Shown: positions 20,082-31,315, counted from the first letter of the stretch. The stretch: DNA of 64,000 nt from Alkalicoccobacillus plakortidis (GCF_023703085.1 NZ_JAMQJY010000001.1:310001-374000), one strand, 5' to 3'. The notes: generated from the letters alone by a model not told the origin. Numbers and translations: made by a program.

Positions 20082-20119
20082 AAAAAAACACGATTCAGCC
20101 TGAAAGGTTAAATCGTGCT
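20082..20119 (-). terminator. Terminator after the telA operon
   Basis: On the minus strand, AGCACGATT pairs with AATCGTG and is followed by a run of seven T. Confidence 0.75.
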
Positions 20120-20129
20120 GGGATATACC

Positions 20130-21044
20130 TTAATCTGTAGGATTCCCATAACGTTTCGATTGAAGACGAATAAGGTGGTTCATATGTTCTAAGCGTACCT
20201 CTTCAAGGTATTGTGTATACGTGATAAGTGTGAGCTCCATCTTTGACAATGAGACAAAAACATTTTCCTTTTGTTCAAGTTGATGTTTAAGAGAGAGGCT
20301 TAAAAACATGTTCAAAAGCTTCGGAATATCCTCGCGTAACATTCTTCTGACGGTATGTCGTTGCTCAAAGTCAAGGAAATGGAAATCCTCTTGTAATTTT
20401 TGAGTATGTTGTATGATACGAATTAGCCGGTTTTCAATCAGTGCATCAATCGAAAATTGTTTAACCGTCTCCACGTAACGTTTTCCTTCCTCAACTAACA
20501 ATCGTATATCATCCGTGTACGAGGCACTCAGTTGTTTTTCTTGATTTGAGAGCAGTTCAAGAGAGGATTTAACTTGCTTCCCACCGTGAACATAAGCTTG
20601 ATCTAGTCTGAATAGCTGGTAAAATACACCTCTAAATTTTGGGGAATCCCGTAAGCTGCGAACGTGTGAGCGGCCATCCTTTAAAAAGTGAATTTTGGCC
20701 TCTTTAACAGCCGCAACACCGTTCTCTGCCTTTATATATTTCCTGTGACAGGTAATAGTAATTCTTTTGTGTACAGGGGAACTTGAGTATTTAGAGTCGA
20801 TAATCTGCAATTTGATGAATTTGTATTGAATGCGCAGTTTAATGGTCCACTCTTTTTGTTTGCGTCGCAAATTGCGCTTTTGATTGCGTCCATCTGCCTT
20901 ATCAACCAGCTTAGAAAGAAAACGTTCTGTATCAGCAATTAATCGAGACGTTGTATCATCGCTTAGCAGGTGTGCGTCAATTGTTTTTTTATATGAAGGT
21001 GTAAAAAAACGCATGAACGCAGAGTCTTGAATAGATTTAAGCAT
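20130..21044 (-). CDS. Partner gene of telA, XpaC-like C-terminal region
   Basis: A 304-residue basic, largely helical protein without the N-terminal membrane segments typical of XpaC. The last 110 residues (helical, with RRMLREDIPKLLNMFLSL and a YLEEVRLEHM stretch) resemble the C-terminal module of B. subtilis XpaC, which is encoded next to the TelA-family gene yaaN. ATG 21044 is used; AAGGAGG overlaps the codons upstream and rules out the earlier ATG at 21065. The pairing with telA supports joint function in envelope-stress or toxic-compound resistance. The N-terminal 190 residues are not recognised. Confidence 0.6.
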   Translation of the reverse strand: MLKSIQDSAFMRFFTPSYKKTIDAHLLSDDTTSRLIADTERFLSKLVDKADGRNQKRNLRRKQKEWTIKLRIQYKFIKLQIIDSKYSSSPVHKRITITCHRKYIKAENGVAAVKEAKIHFLKDGRSHVRSLRDSPKFRGVFYQLFRLDQAYVHGGKQVKSSLELLSNQEKQLSASYTDDIRLLVEEGKRYVETVKQFSIDALIENRLIRIIQHTQKLQEDFHFLDFEQRHTVRRMLREDIPKLLNMFLSLSLKHQLEQKENVFVSLSKMELTLITYTQYLEEVRLEHMNHLIRLQSKRYGNPTD

Positions 21045-21081
21045 CACGTATTCCTCCTTATGCAAGTGCGATGAACGTCTT

Positions 21082-22096
21082 TTACTTGCCGATCAGTTTA
21101 GTTTTCATTTCTTTATTTAGCTCATCCATTTCAATGATAAATTGTTTACCACTTGTGACAATCCGCTCATTTGATTGTTCAGTTAACTCGATTGCATCAA
21201 ATACATCCTGGTACGCTTTACGGAATGCTTCAAGTGCAATAGCGGGTTCCTCTAATGTCTTAAGAGTTTGCTCTGTATTTTGTTTTAACAGCGCAGCATT
21301 TGAGAGGAGCATCGATTCAGTTGCCTCATTCACATTACGAACGGCTTTAATGACTTTTTGTTGATTATTAAGCGCTAATTGGATAGAAGCGGTAACCGTA
21401 ATGATATTTTTAGTCATAGTAATTGCATTAAATATCGCTTCTTCAAGCTTTTCGTTATTTTCAATAATAAGATCAACTGAAGCAAGGGATTCCTGGAGTA
21501 CCATAACCGCTTGAGACATATTTTTAACTCTAGTTGTAATTTTAAGCTGACCCTTTTTTAATTCATTCGGGTTATCCTTCCACTGTTCGGAAGTCATTTC
21601 TTGTTCGAGTAACTCATGTAACTCAGTACCATGTTGAATCTGAATATTGAGCTTTTCAATTCGCTCCCGCGCAACACCTTTTAGTTGAATAAGCATTACA
21701 TTATCTTCTTCTAACTTATCTTTTCCTGTAAGAAGACCTTCAATGATATGGTCTACCTGAGACTCAACGGTTTGATATTTCTTTGCATATTGCTCAACAG
21801 GATTACGGCGTAGTACTTTATCAAACCATTTTTTTAGTTGACCATCTTTTAAGTAATCTGGTTCAAGCATTGATACCATTTCACGGAGCTCATGCAGCTT
21901 GGTTAGGCAAAGCATTTGAGTCATCACCCATCATTTCTCTTACAGGTCGCTTAAGAGCTTCAAGTGATTCACCAGCTTCTCGTTGCTCTTCTTCTCCTAA
22001 TGATTGTAGTGATTGAAGCAAGCTATCAAGATCCTCATCCTGCTTATATTTTTTCAGAGCTTCGCTTGGTATAGACGTAGATTGATTCTCACTCAT
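21082..22096 (-). CDS. TelA/KlaA-family toxic-anion resistance protein, one frameshift lesion
   Basis: TelA-family members (KlaA/TelA, B. subtilis YaaN and YceH) are helical cytoplasmic proteins linked to tellurite and envelope-stress resistance. Typical motifs here are VEQYAKKYQTVESQVD, then a long helical body with ITMTKNIITVTASIQLALN. The frame breaks at 21899-21900 (GCTTGG on the plus strand for GCTGG). Correction joins SNALPNQ to LHELREM and gives about 337 residues. AGGAGG precedes ATG 22096. The XpaC-like gene follows, so both form one operon. Confidence 0.85.
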
Positions 22097-22677
22097 ATAT
22101 AAATCCTCCTATAATAAGATGGCTAAAAGTTTTATCTATTGGTTGTATATACGATTATTGTAGAAAAATGTTTCAACATATTTGATCGACTTACTATTAT
22201 TATGAAGCAATAGCCGTTGCTTTACAATCATTCTGCAGACGGAGAACATGATTACATGTTATTTAAGGGAAATGACTACACGAAACAGAATATATTTGAT
22301 AAAATGTTCTCTAACCCTATAGATGGAGTAGAAATTTGTAAGTTGATGAGCAAAAAGATGCTTGTAGAAAGTGAATGATTTTTATATAATATCGATAATC
22401 GTTCGTGAATGTACACATGTCTACTCTACATGAACAAAAAAAGAAACTGAATGAACATGCGTTTCGGTATATAATTATGCATAATTTTATTTCGGTTTTT
22501 TGTATAGTATGTCATTGTTTGATGATGTGAAGACGTGCTTTTAATACGGATGGTGAGAATCATCATACTAATGTAAGTTTGCCGAAATGTCAGAAAAATG
22601 ATAGGATACATGTATATTAACTCGAAGTTTAGTGGGGAGAGTTGATGACATAACTTTTTGGAGAGAGGTGGGTGCCT
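22097..22677. other. 580-bp region upstream of gltA
   Basis: This AT-rich gap separates divergent telA and gltA. It should hold both promoters and the nitrogen control sites of gltA. A symmetric ATTATGCATAAT lies near 22475-22487. I could not place a GltC or TnrA box with confidence. A short open frame at 22256-22378 is listed separately. Confidence 0.5.
22256..22378 (+). pseudogene. Possible gene remnant (40 codons)
   Basis: ATG at 22256 opens 40 codons ending at TGA 22376-22378, with protein-like composition (DYTKQNIFDKMFSNPIDG). The upstream bases continue the same style in a different frame (YYYEAIAVALQSF), as if an older gene had lost its start and shifted. There is no ribosome site. 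No family recognised; chance cannot be excluded. Confidence 0.25.
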
Positions 22678-25600
22678 ATGCGGAATGCAGGATATCCGAA
22701 GAAACAAGGGCTATATGACCCGCAATTTGAACATGATAATTGTGGAACTGGCTTTTTGGCGCACATGAAAGGAAAGAAGTCTCATCAGATCATTGAAGAT
22801 GCACTTCATGTGTTACGTAATCTTGAACACCGTGGAGGGCAAGGTGATGAAGTGAATACTGGCGATGGAGCAGGTATTTTACTTCAAATTCCACATCGTT
22901 TTTTTGCTAGTATCAGTGATTCGATGGACATGCAGCTTCCGAGTGAGGGTGATTATGGCGTAGGGATGTTATTCTTGCCTCAAGATAAAAAGAAGAGAGG
23001 TACGTGTATTACCCGCGTCAATCAACTAGCTGAAGAAGAATCTCTTGAAGTACTTGGCTTGGAGAAAAGTTCCTACTAATTATAAGATGCTTGGTAATGC
23101 TGCAAGACTTTCAATGCCTGAAATTCAACAGGTTTTCATAAAAAAACCTGACTCTGTAAAAACGGAACTTGAGTTTGAGCGTAAGCTTTATATACTCAGA
23201 AGACGCGCTGAAAATGAATTGACCTCATTAGTTTTGGAGGATGAGTCTTTTTATTTCGCAAGTCTCTCAAGTAGAACAATAGTCTATAAAGGAATGCTAA
23301 CAACTGAACAAGTTGGTCAGTTTTACCTTGATATAGAGAATTCATTGTTTGAATCGGCGATTGCACTTGTGCATTCTCGTTTTAGTACAAATACATTTCC
23401 TAGCTTGGGAACGTGCGCATCCTAATAGATACATGATTCATAACGGAGAAATAAATACTGTGCGTGGAAATGTGAATTGGATGCATGCACGTGAAGCTAA
23501 ATTTGCTTCGTCTTTATATGGTGATTCGTTTGATCAATTGAAGCCAATCATTGATAAAGAGGGCAGCGATTCATCCATGTTTGATAATGCATTAGAATTT
23601 TTGTCGTTATCGGGTCGAACGCTTGCTCACTCTGCGATGATGATGATACCTGAACCATGGCAAAATAATTCAGAAATGAGTGCTAAGAAAAAAGCATTTT
23701 ACCAATTCCATAGTACGTTAATGGAACCTTGGGATGGACCAACTTCAATCGTCTTCACAGATGGTCGCCAAATCGGAGCGTGCCTTGACCGAAACGGCTT
23801 GCGCCCATCTCGTTATTATGTAACAAAGGATGATTATATTATTCTATCTTCTGAAGTTGGTGTAGTGGATATAAAACCCGAGAATGTTCTATACAAAGAA
23901 CGTTTGCACCCAGGACAATTACTATTAGTTGATATAGAATTAGGTAGAATTATTCCTGATGAAGAAATTAAAGAACAAATAATAAATGAACATCCTTACG
24001 AAGACTGGATTAGTGAGCAATATATTCAATTAGAGGATATGCTTGAATCTTCTGAGGTTCAACAAACTGATTTTGACAAGGCTAAAGCTAGACAGCAAGC
24101 ATTTGGTTATACCTATGAAGAGTTATCAAAGGTTATTCTGCCAATGGCAAGGGATGCGGTTGATCCAGTCAGTTCGATGGGATATGACTCACCTTTAGCT
24201 GTACTTTCAAAAAAGCCGCAACTTTTATACAGCTATTTTAAGCAGCTGTTTGCCCAAGTAACAAATCCACCAATCGATGCGATTCGTGAAGAGATTGTAA
24301 CGGCAATTGGAACAACTATTGGTGCAGAGGGTAACTTAATTGAACCTACTGCTTCAAGTGCACGTCATATTCATCTTCCTATGCCGATTATTAATAATGA
24401 AGAATTGGCGAAATTGCGTGATAATAAATTAGATGGATTTAAAGCAACGGTTCTTCCTATCCTTTTTGAAGCAACGAATAAGCCTGGTGAATTGGAAGCG
24501 GCGATGCAGAATTTGTTTGATCGAGCAGATGAAGCCATCCAAGCAGGACATACATTATTAATCTTAAGTGATAGAGATATGAACGAAACACAAGCTGCTA
24601 TTCCAGCTCTTTTAGCTGTAGCTGGTTTGCATCATGAGTTAATTCGTAAAGGCACTCGTACGGATGTTAGCATCTTACTTGAGTCAGGTGAACCACGTGA
24701 AGTTCATCATCACGCTGTTTTACTTGGTTATGGGGCAGAAGCGATTAATCCTTATTTAGTGTTTGATTCCATTGATGAGATGATTCAAGATGGACTAATG
24801 GAATCAGTTTCTTATATAGAAGCAGTAAACCGTTACATTAAAACAGGTTCAAAAGCGGTTATGAAGGTCCTTTCAAAAATGGGGATTTCTACAATTCAAA
24901 GTTATCGTGGAGCACAAATCTTTGAAGCCGTTGGAATATCAAATGAAGTGATTGATAAGTATTTTACTTGGACGACTTCTAGAATTGGTGGAGTTACACT
25001 TGATTTGATTGCTGAAGAAGTGGTGGTTCGACATAACCGAGCATATTCAACTGCTGAAGGTAATGATGAAACACTTGAGCCAGGTGACGATCTGCAGTGG
25101 AGAAGAAATGGGGAACCACATCAATATAATCCTCATTCTATTCATATGCTACAAAATGCCTGTCGAAATAATAAATACGACCTTTTTAAAACGTACTCGT
25201 CTTCTATTAATGAGCAGACGGAACAGCAAACGACATTGCGTGGCTTATTCACATTTAAAAAATCTGATCAACCAATTCCGGTGCATGCGGTTGAACCAGT
25301 TGAAGACATTGTTAAACGATTCCGTACAGGAGCGATGTCATTTGGTTCGATTTCAGCTGAGGCACATGAAACACTCGCCATTGCGATGAACCGTTTAGGC
25401 GGCAAAAGTAATACGGGTGAAGGTGGAGAAGATCCGGATCGTTTTACACCAGATGAAAATGGTGACTTACGTAGAAGTTCTATCAAACAAGTTGCTTCTG
25501 GTAGATTTGGTGTAACTAGCCATTACCTTGTGAATGCTGATGAAATTCAAATTAAAGTTGCGCAAGGGGCGAAACCTGGTGAGGGTGGTCAACTTCCGGG

Positions 25601-27275
25601 GAACAAAGTCTATCCATGGGTAGCAGAAGTACGTGGTTCAACACCTGGTGTAGGCTTAATCTCACCACCGCCACATCATGATATCTATTCCATTGAGGAT
25701 TTAGCTGAATTAATTCATGACCTGAAGAATGCTAATCCTAAAGCAAAAGTTAGTGTGAAATTAGTTGCAGGAACCGGTGTTGGAACAATTGCAGCTGGTG
25801 TAGCTAAAGGTCGAGCTGATGGTATTATTATCAGTGGTTATGATGGCGGTACTGGTGCAGCAGCTAGAACAAGCTTAAAGCATACAGGTTTACCATGGGA
25901 GATGGGTCTTGCAGAAACTCATCAGACATTGGTTTTAAATAATTTACGAGATCGTGTAACCATTGAAACTGATGGAAAACTCATGACAGGGAAAGATGTT
26001 GTGGTTGCAGCGCTTTTAGGAGCAGAAGAATATGCATTTTCAACGGCACCATTAGTTGTCTTGGGCTGTATTGTTATGCGTGTTTGTCATCTAGATACCT
26101 GCCCTGTTGGAATTGCTACCCAAAACCCTGAATTACGAAAAAAATACATGGGTCAGCCTGAACACGTTGAAACATTTATGCGATTTATTGCAGAAGAAAT
26201 GCGTGAAATCATGGCCGATCTTGGCATAACGAAGCTTGATGATTTGATTGGACGTGCTGATTTACTGAAGGTACGTGATGGCATTGAGAACAAAAAAGTT
26301 CAACAGCTTGATCTATCTACTCTTCTGTATCAACCAGATCCTGCAAATCATAAGAAAAACTATAAAACAAAAGAGCAAGATCATCAGCTAGAGCTATCTT
26401 TAGACATGCGTGAATTACTTGAACCAAGTCTACCTGCTATTAATGATGGAAAACAGGTTCATATTTCCGCAAATGTGAAAAACGTTGATCGTGTAGTAGG
26501 AACGATTATCGGTAGCAAAATCACAGAGAAGTACGGCAAAAAAGGACTACCTGAAGATACGATTCAGATTGACCTTAAGGGTTCAGCAGGACAAAGTATG
26601 GGTGCGTTTTTGCCGGTTGGTGTGAGCATTTCACTAGAAGGAGATGCCAATGATTACACTGGAAAAGGACTATCTGGTGGTAAACTGGCAATTTTCCCTC
26701 CTAAAGAAAGCACGTATGTTGCAGAAAATAGCATTATAATAGGGAACACTTCTTTTTATGGTGCAACCTCAGGTGAAGCATACATTCGTGGTATTGCTGG
26801 AGAACGTTTTGCCGTGAGAAATTCAGGTGCAAAGGTAGTCGTTGAAGGAGTAGGAGACCACGGACTTGAATATATGACCGGTGGAATTGTTGTTAATATC
26901 GGTACATTTGGTCGTAACTTTGCTGCTGGTATGTCTGGTGGAGTTGCGTATGTATTTGATGAGAAGGGTTTATTCCACAACCGTTGTAATCAAGAAATGG
27001 TTCTACTAGAAGAAGTCATTGAATCTGCTGATCAAAATGAATTAAAACAGCTACTGGAAGAACATCTTCGTTTAACTGGTAGTACTCAGGCAAAACGTAT
27101 CCTTGATCATTGGGAAGAATATTTATCACTGTTTGTAAAAGTGATACCTAAGGATTATAAACGTATGCTTGCAGCTATTGACCGAGTCAAGCAAGATGGA
27201 GTTCCGGAAAACGAAGCGATTATGGTTGCATTTGAAGAGAACAAAAGCGATAAGTCCAGAGTAGGTGGAAAATAA
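22678..27275 (+). CDS. gltA: Glutamate synthase large subunit GltA, two frameshift lesions
   Basis: GOGAT large subunit transfers the glutamine amide to 2-oxoglutarate. A short propeptide precedes the catalytic Cys in DNCGTGF (about residue 22), the Ntn amidotransferase nucleophile. Later blocks are the FMN domain (GGKSNTGEGGEDPDRF, ISGYDGGTGAAARTS), the 3Fe-4S cysteines (CIVMRVCHLDTCPVG) and the C-terminal beta-helix (GGIVVNIGTFGRNFAAGMSGG). GCTTGG for GCTGG breaks the frame at 23059-23060 and 23405-23406. Correction gives about 1531 residues, as expected. ATG 22678 is preferred over GTG 22672 because of the GAGAGGTG site. gltB follows. Confidence 0.95.
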
Positions 27276-27280
27276 GCAAT

Positions 27281-27306
27281 GGGACGCTTAATGCGTCCCG
27301 TTTTGT
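27281..27306 (+). terminator. Hairpin between gltA and gltB
   Basis: GGGACGC pairs with GCGTCCC over a short loop and is followed by GTTTTGTT. The T run is short, so it may attenuate rather than stop transcription into gltB. Confidence 0.7.
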
Positions 27307-27348
27307 TAAATAAAATGTGATACTTAATGGGATTTGGAGTTGAGAGCG

Positions 27349-28836
27349 ATGGGGAAGCCAACTGGTTTCATAGAGTACAAGAGAGAGAATCCTACAAAAA
27401 AAGATCCTTTTCAACGGACTAAAAACTGGAAAGAGTTTACGATCTTAACACCTGATCCGGTTCTTCGTGAACAGGCATCTAGATGTATGGATTGTGGTAT
27501 TCCTTTTTGTCAGGCAGGAACGTCAATGGTTGGTTCTGGCGAGATTGGCTGTCCGGTATACAATTTGATACCAGAATGGAACGATTTGGTTTACCGTGGG
27601 AAGTGGAGAGAAGCATTAGATCGCCTTCACAAAACAAACAATTTTCCGGAATTCACTGGTAGAGTTTGTCCTGCTCCTTGTGAGGGTTCCTGTACTGTGG
27701 CAATTAGCGATGATGCTGTAACAATAAAAAATATTGAATACAGCATTATTGAAAAAGGGTTTCAAGAGGGATGGATTATCCCTGAACCACCTGCAAAACG
27801 AACAGGTAAACGTGTAGCAGTAGTTGGATCAGGTCCTGCTGGACTTGCAGCTGCAGCTCAATTAAACAAAGCAGGTCACTTAGTGACGGTGTTTGAACGT
27901 GAAGATCGTATTGGTGGATTGCTTACGTATGGCATCCCAGATGTAAAACTTGCTAACCATATCGTAGAACGTCGTATTGATATTTTGCGAAAAGAGGGCA
28001 TTGAGTTTAAGACCAATGTTGAAATTGGCAAAGATATTACAACAAAAGAAATGGAAAAACAATATGATGCAACCATACTATGTACTGGAGCAACTAAACC
28101 GAGAAATGTAGGTTTAGAGGGACGTAATCTAAAAGGTATTGAGTTTGCAATGGACTTTTTAACTAGTAATACAAAAAGTTTATTAGACTCTAATCTTGAA
28201 GATGGAAACTATATTTCTGCAAAAGACAAACATGTTATTGTTATAGGTGGTGGAGATACAGGGGCAGATTGTATTACAACTTCTGTACGCCATGGCGCAA
28301 AATCCATTACACAGTTTGATATAAATAAAATGAAGTCTGAATTGCGAACAGATGATAATCAATGGCCAATGTTCCCGATTATTCACCAGAGTGAAGATGC
28401 ACACAAAGAAGCAAAAGCAGTCTATGGTGAGGATCCACGTGCGTATCAAGTTAATACAACAAAGTTCACAGGTGATGAAAATGGTCATGTGAATACATTA
28501 CACACTATCTCTGTTAACACAACAATCGATGAAAATGGTGTGAAGACACGTCATCCAATCGAAGGAACAGAAAAAGAATGGAAAGCAGATTTAATCTTGC
28601 TAGCTGTTGGTTTTACTGGACCAGAAGAAGAGATCATTCAATCTATGAAACTTAAAACAACAAAAAGATCTAACATAGATGCTGAATATGGTCGTTATGA
28701 AACAAGTAAAAAAGGTGTATTTGCAGCAGGAGACAACAGACGTGGACAAAGTTTAGTTGTTTGGGCAATACATGAAGGAAGAGAAGCTGCAAGGGAATGC
28801 GATCGTTACTTAATGGGTGCTTCCAACCTTCCATAA
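27349..28836 (+). CDS. gltB: Glutamate synthase small subunit GltB
   Basis: The NADPH-dependent beta subunit feeds electrons to GltA. The 495-residue protein has the N-terminal cysteine clusters (CMDCGIPFC, then CP...CEGSC) for 4Fe-4S centres, the FAD dinucleotide fold GSGPAGLAAA (about residue 155), the second Rossmann motif GGGDTGADC for NADPH and the closing FAAGDNRRGQSLVVWAI. ATG 27349 is chosen because the family begins MGKPTGF; an in-frame TTG at 27334 lies upstream. It sits 73 bp after gltA with a hairpin in between. Confidence 0.95.
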   Translation: MGKPTGFIEYKRENPTKKDPFQRTKNWKEFTILTPDPVLREQASRCMDCGIPFCQAGTSMVGSGEIGCPVYNLIPEWNDLVYRGKWREALDRLHKTNNFPEFTGRVCPAPCEGSCTVAISDDAVTIKNIEYSIIEKGFQEGWIIPEPPAKRTGKRVAVVGSGPAGLAAAAQLNKAGHLVTVFEREDRIGGLLTYGIPDVKLANHIVERRIDILRKEGIEFKTNVEIGKDITTKEMEKQYDATILCTGATKPRNVGLEGRNLKGIEFAMDFLTSNTKSLLDSNLEDGNYISAKDKHVIVIGGGDTGADCITTSVRHGAKSITQFDINKMKSELRTDDNQWPMFPIIHQSEDAHKEAKAVYGEDPRAYQVNTTKFTGDENGHVNTLHTISVNTTIDENGVKTRHPIEGTEKEWKADLILLAVGFTGPEEEIIQSMKLKTTKRSNIDAEYGRYETSKKGVFAAGDNRRGQSLVVWAIHEGREAARECDRYLMGASNLP

Positions 28837-28882
28837 CAACAATGTAGACAAGCGAAACCATTTATAGGAAGGGGGAGATTGT

Positions 28883-29521
28883 GTGCTGGGTTGGTTTAAG
28901 CAATTTTTTCTTGTGACGTCTGCATTAATGACTCTAGGACTCTCGGATTATGAAGAATCTTCTCATGCACTTTCTCCTTTCTCATCCGAGAAGAGTAATA
29001 ATGAACCACAGGATGTCAAATCAATTGTCTATAAAATTAGTGAACAGGATTATGAGTTATTTCATGCGGTTCTTCCTTCACAGGTGCAGCAATACATCCA
29101 CCGTGATGAAGAAAATGCGCGGTTACTAGCTAAACAATTTGTACAACGGGCAAAAGAGCAAAGCTATCTTAAGTTCGGGTCGTCTATTGAAGATCGAATT
29201 AGCCCTATTTTTGAGGGGACCGTATTAGATTCTTTAGAGGAAGCGATTACGCAAAGTGTAAATAACCTTTCAGTCGAAGAACAGCAACAGCTTCAGGTGA
29301 CAAATCATCCTTCTTCAGGTCGTGGTGAAAAAATACTTCATGTTTTTTCTCAAAAAACAGGTGAAGATATCATCCGTTTCCATGTTCGAAGAGATCAACC
29401 ACCTAAACAAGGTCATTGGTTTAATTTTCATTACCATATTGCCTCTGATAATTATGAACATCATTACCCCTTAGCGACAATTTATTGGGGCAAAGATGTT
29501 CCTCCTTTATGGAAGGCATAA
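28883..29521 (+). CDS. ypjP: YpjP-like protein
   Basis: A 212-residue protein matching B. subtilis YpjP, a family of unknown function. The N-terminal 20 residues are hydrophobic and may be a signal or anchor. The C-terminal half has the family motifs YLKFGSSIEDRI, FHVRRDQPPKQGHWFNFHYH and IYWGKDVPPLW, rich in His and aromatic residues. The start codon is GTG 28883, after a GAAGGGGGAG site. It is followed by its own imperfect hairpin terminator. Confidence 0.85.
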   Translation: MLGWFKQFFLVTSALMTLGLSDYEESSHALSPFSSEKSNNEPQDVKSIVYKISEQDYELFHAVLPSQVQQYIHRDEENARLLAKQFVQRAKEQSYLKFGSSIEDRISPIFEGTVLDSLEEAITQSVNNLSVEEQQQLQVTNHPSSGRGEKILHVFSQKTGEDIIRFHVRRDQPPKQGHWFNFHYHIASDNYEHHYPLATIYWGKDVPPLWKA

Positions 29522-29534
29522 ACCGAAAACGGAG

Positions 29535-29589
29535 AACAGGTCTTTGCTTCTTCTGTCAAGTTGACAAAGAGTAAGGATCTGTTTTTTTC
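29535..29589 (+). terminator. Terminator after ypjP
   Basis: A long stem with G-U pairs (from ACAGGTCTT through TGTCA, and back from TGACA to GGATCTGT), followed by seven T. Confidence 0.7.
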
Positions 29590-29673
29590 TGTTCAAGGAT
29601 TAGTCAAAAAAAACTCTGTTTTTTTCCTATCCATTTGGTACGATAAGAAGAGACACTTATGGAGGGATTTTAT

Positions 29674-29943
29674 ATGGAAGTAAAGGCAACAAATGAAGAC
29701 AAACAACTTAAACGACAAAAACCATTATGGTTAAAATGGCTTATTCGCCTCGTGTTAGGTTATGTTTTGCTTCTAGCTATTATTTTATCTGTTACAATCA
29801 TTATTTTACTTGGAACATTTATATTAGTGATCATTGATACATTTTCGGATACATCTGGTTTAAGCGAATTTACCGAAACTAACTTAGTGCCACTAACAAA
29901 TGCGCTTTGGAATCTATTTACGTGGTTAATACCAGGTTTGTAG
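29674..29943 (+). CDS. Small membrane protein of unknown function
   Basis: An 89-residue protein: a basic N-terminus (about 25 residues with KQLKRQK), one long hydrophobic segment (about 27-58), a polar loop, and a weakly hydrophobic C-terminal helix ending in IPGL. ATG 29674 is preferred to the in-frame ATG at 29659, because GGAGGG lies between them. The kapB start follows 40 bp after the stop, so it may share a transcript. No family recognised. Confidence 0.6.
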   Translation: MEVKATNEDKQLKRQKPLWLKWLIRLVLGYVLLLAIILSVTIIILLGTFILVIIDTFSDTSGLSEFTETNLVPLTNALWNLFTWLIPGL

Positions 29944-29982
29944 TTGTATCTATCAACAACAAATGTCTCAAGGGAGGAATAC

Positions 29983-30357
29983 ATGTTGGGTTTAGAACAA
30001 GCTCATTATAAAACAGGCAAATATGTATGTGAACGAGTAGAAACAGATGAAGCAAATCGAAAGGCCCTTGTGAAAATTCGTGCTGTATTAAAGCATCCAA
30101 CTCAAGGTGATCTACATAATCCGAAAAAAACAGATGTACCGTTGTTTCATGAGCGAAAGGCATTAGCTGAATTCGAAAAAACATGGGTACCATTATCCAC
30201 GTTACGTCCATTTGAAGGTGAATGTCCAACTTATCAGGATTCACTCCGAGCAACATGGAGTGAGCAATTTGAGCAGCTTGAACAAGATGGTTCAGAGTGG
30301 GCTAAAAAGAGTCAAGAGGCATTGTTAGAATTACGAAACGAGTATCGCTTTAACTAA
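29983..30357 (+). CDS. kapB: Kinase-associated protein KapB
   Basis: KapB is needed for KinB-dependent entry into sporulation in B. subtilis, apparently by helping KinB feed the Spo0F-Spo0B-Spo0A phosphorelay. The 124-residue product has the family core YKTGKYVCERV, then VLKHPTQGDLHNPK and VPLFHERKALAEFEKTWVP. ATG 29983 follows GGGAGG at good spacing. In B. subtilis kapB lies beside kinB; here no kinB is visible. A terminator-like hairpin overlaps the stop. Confidence 0.9.
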   Translation: MLGLEQAHYKTGKYVCERVETDEANRKALVKIRAVLKHPTQGDLHNPKKTDVPLFHERKALAEFEKTWVPLSTLRPFEGECPTYQDSLRATWSEQFEQLEQDGSEWAKKSQEALLELRNEYRFN

Positions 30358-30376
30358 AAAGCGGCTCGTTTTTTTA
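30338..30376 (+). terminator. Terminator overlapping the kapB stop
   Basis: ACGAG and ATCGCTTT in the last kapB codons pair with AAAAGCGGCTCGT, followed by seven T. Confidence 0.7.
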
Positions 30377-30394
30377 AGTGAGGCGGACAAGATC

Positions 30395-31315
30395 GTGAAA
30401 AATCAACAAGGAACAACTGTGCATTATCTAATCGTCATGGTTGCTACGCTTCTTTGGGGAGTAAATATTGTATCTTTAAAAGTATTAGTAAGCTCTTTTG
30501 CACCAGTAACGATGACAGCTTTTCGTATTTTTACAGCTGGTTTAGTATTAACGTTCGGATTACTTTTGTGGAAACAAGGTAAAAAGATGTCAAAGTCTGA
30601 ATGGATATATGTAAGTCTAGGAGGAGTGTTAGGTGTATTTGCTCACCATCTTTTTTTAGCGATAGGTTTAACAACCATTAATGCGTCTACAGCTGTTCTG
30701 TTGCTTGGTTTAGTACCTGTAGCGACAGCGTTATATAGTGTTCTTTTCTTAAAAGAAAGGTTCACTACTTGGAAAATAGTCGGAATGGGACTAGCTTTTA
30801 TCGGAGTCCTTTTTGTACAAGGAGGTATTACTCAAATAGGGAAAGGCTCAATCTTCCTTTTGATTGCTGTTTTAGTCCAGGCTTTAAGTTTTTTATTTAT
30901 TAGAAAAGCCTCTGAGACTATGCAGGCATTACAAGTAACAACGATTTCACTGCTTTTTGGTGCGATGCTGCTCTTTCTGTTTAGCTTATATATTGAGCCA
31001 CAAGGTATACGTACGATGATGTCAGGAAATTTGACTATTTATAGTATTTTTCTTTTTTCGGCGATTGCATCTACAGCAGCAGGTCAATTTCTTTTTAATC
31101 TTTCTATTAGTCGAATTGGACCTAGTAAAAGTGCGTTGTTCCTCAATTTTGTCCCATTTTTTGGAGTTCTCAGTTCTGCCTTGCTCCTTAATGAAATGAT
31201 AAGATGGTATCAATGGTGTGGATTTGTTTTTATTGTGTTAGGTGTTTTATTTGGAACTGGTTATGTTGAGAGAAGCATTATAAAATCAGTGAAACGAACA
31301 AAGAAAATGGCATAA
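30395..31315 (+). CDS. EamA/DMT-family transporter
   Basis: A 306-residue inner-membrane protein with ten hydrophobic segments in two EamA halves (motif VTMTAFRIFTAGLVL in the first, SKSALFLNFVPFFGVL in the second). Drug/metabolite exporters of this family move small metabolites or amino acids; the substrate cannot be inferred. GTG 30395 is the likely start with an AGTGAGG site about 9 bp upstream. Terminator shared with the convergent dapA. Confidence 0.85.
   Translation: MKNQQGTTVHYLIVMVATLLWGVNIVSLKVLVSSFAPVTMTAFRIFTAGLVLTFGLLLWKQGKKMSKSEWIYVSLGGVLGVFAHHLFLAIGLTTINASTAVLLLGLVPVATALYSVLFLKERFTTWKIVGMGLAFIGVLFVQGGITQIGKGSIFLLIAVLVQALSFLFIRKASETMQALQVTTISLLFGAMLLFLFSLYIEPQGIRTMMSGNLTIYSIFLFSAIASTAAGQFLFNLSISRIGPSKSALFLNFVPFFGVLSSALLLNEMIRWYQWCGFVFIVLGVLFGTGYVERSIIKSVKRTKKMA

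Noticed and set aside
28183..28488. Minus-strand 101-codon frame inside gltB
   Set aside because: It is a shadow of gltB and is unusually rich in Cys and Ile.
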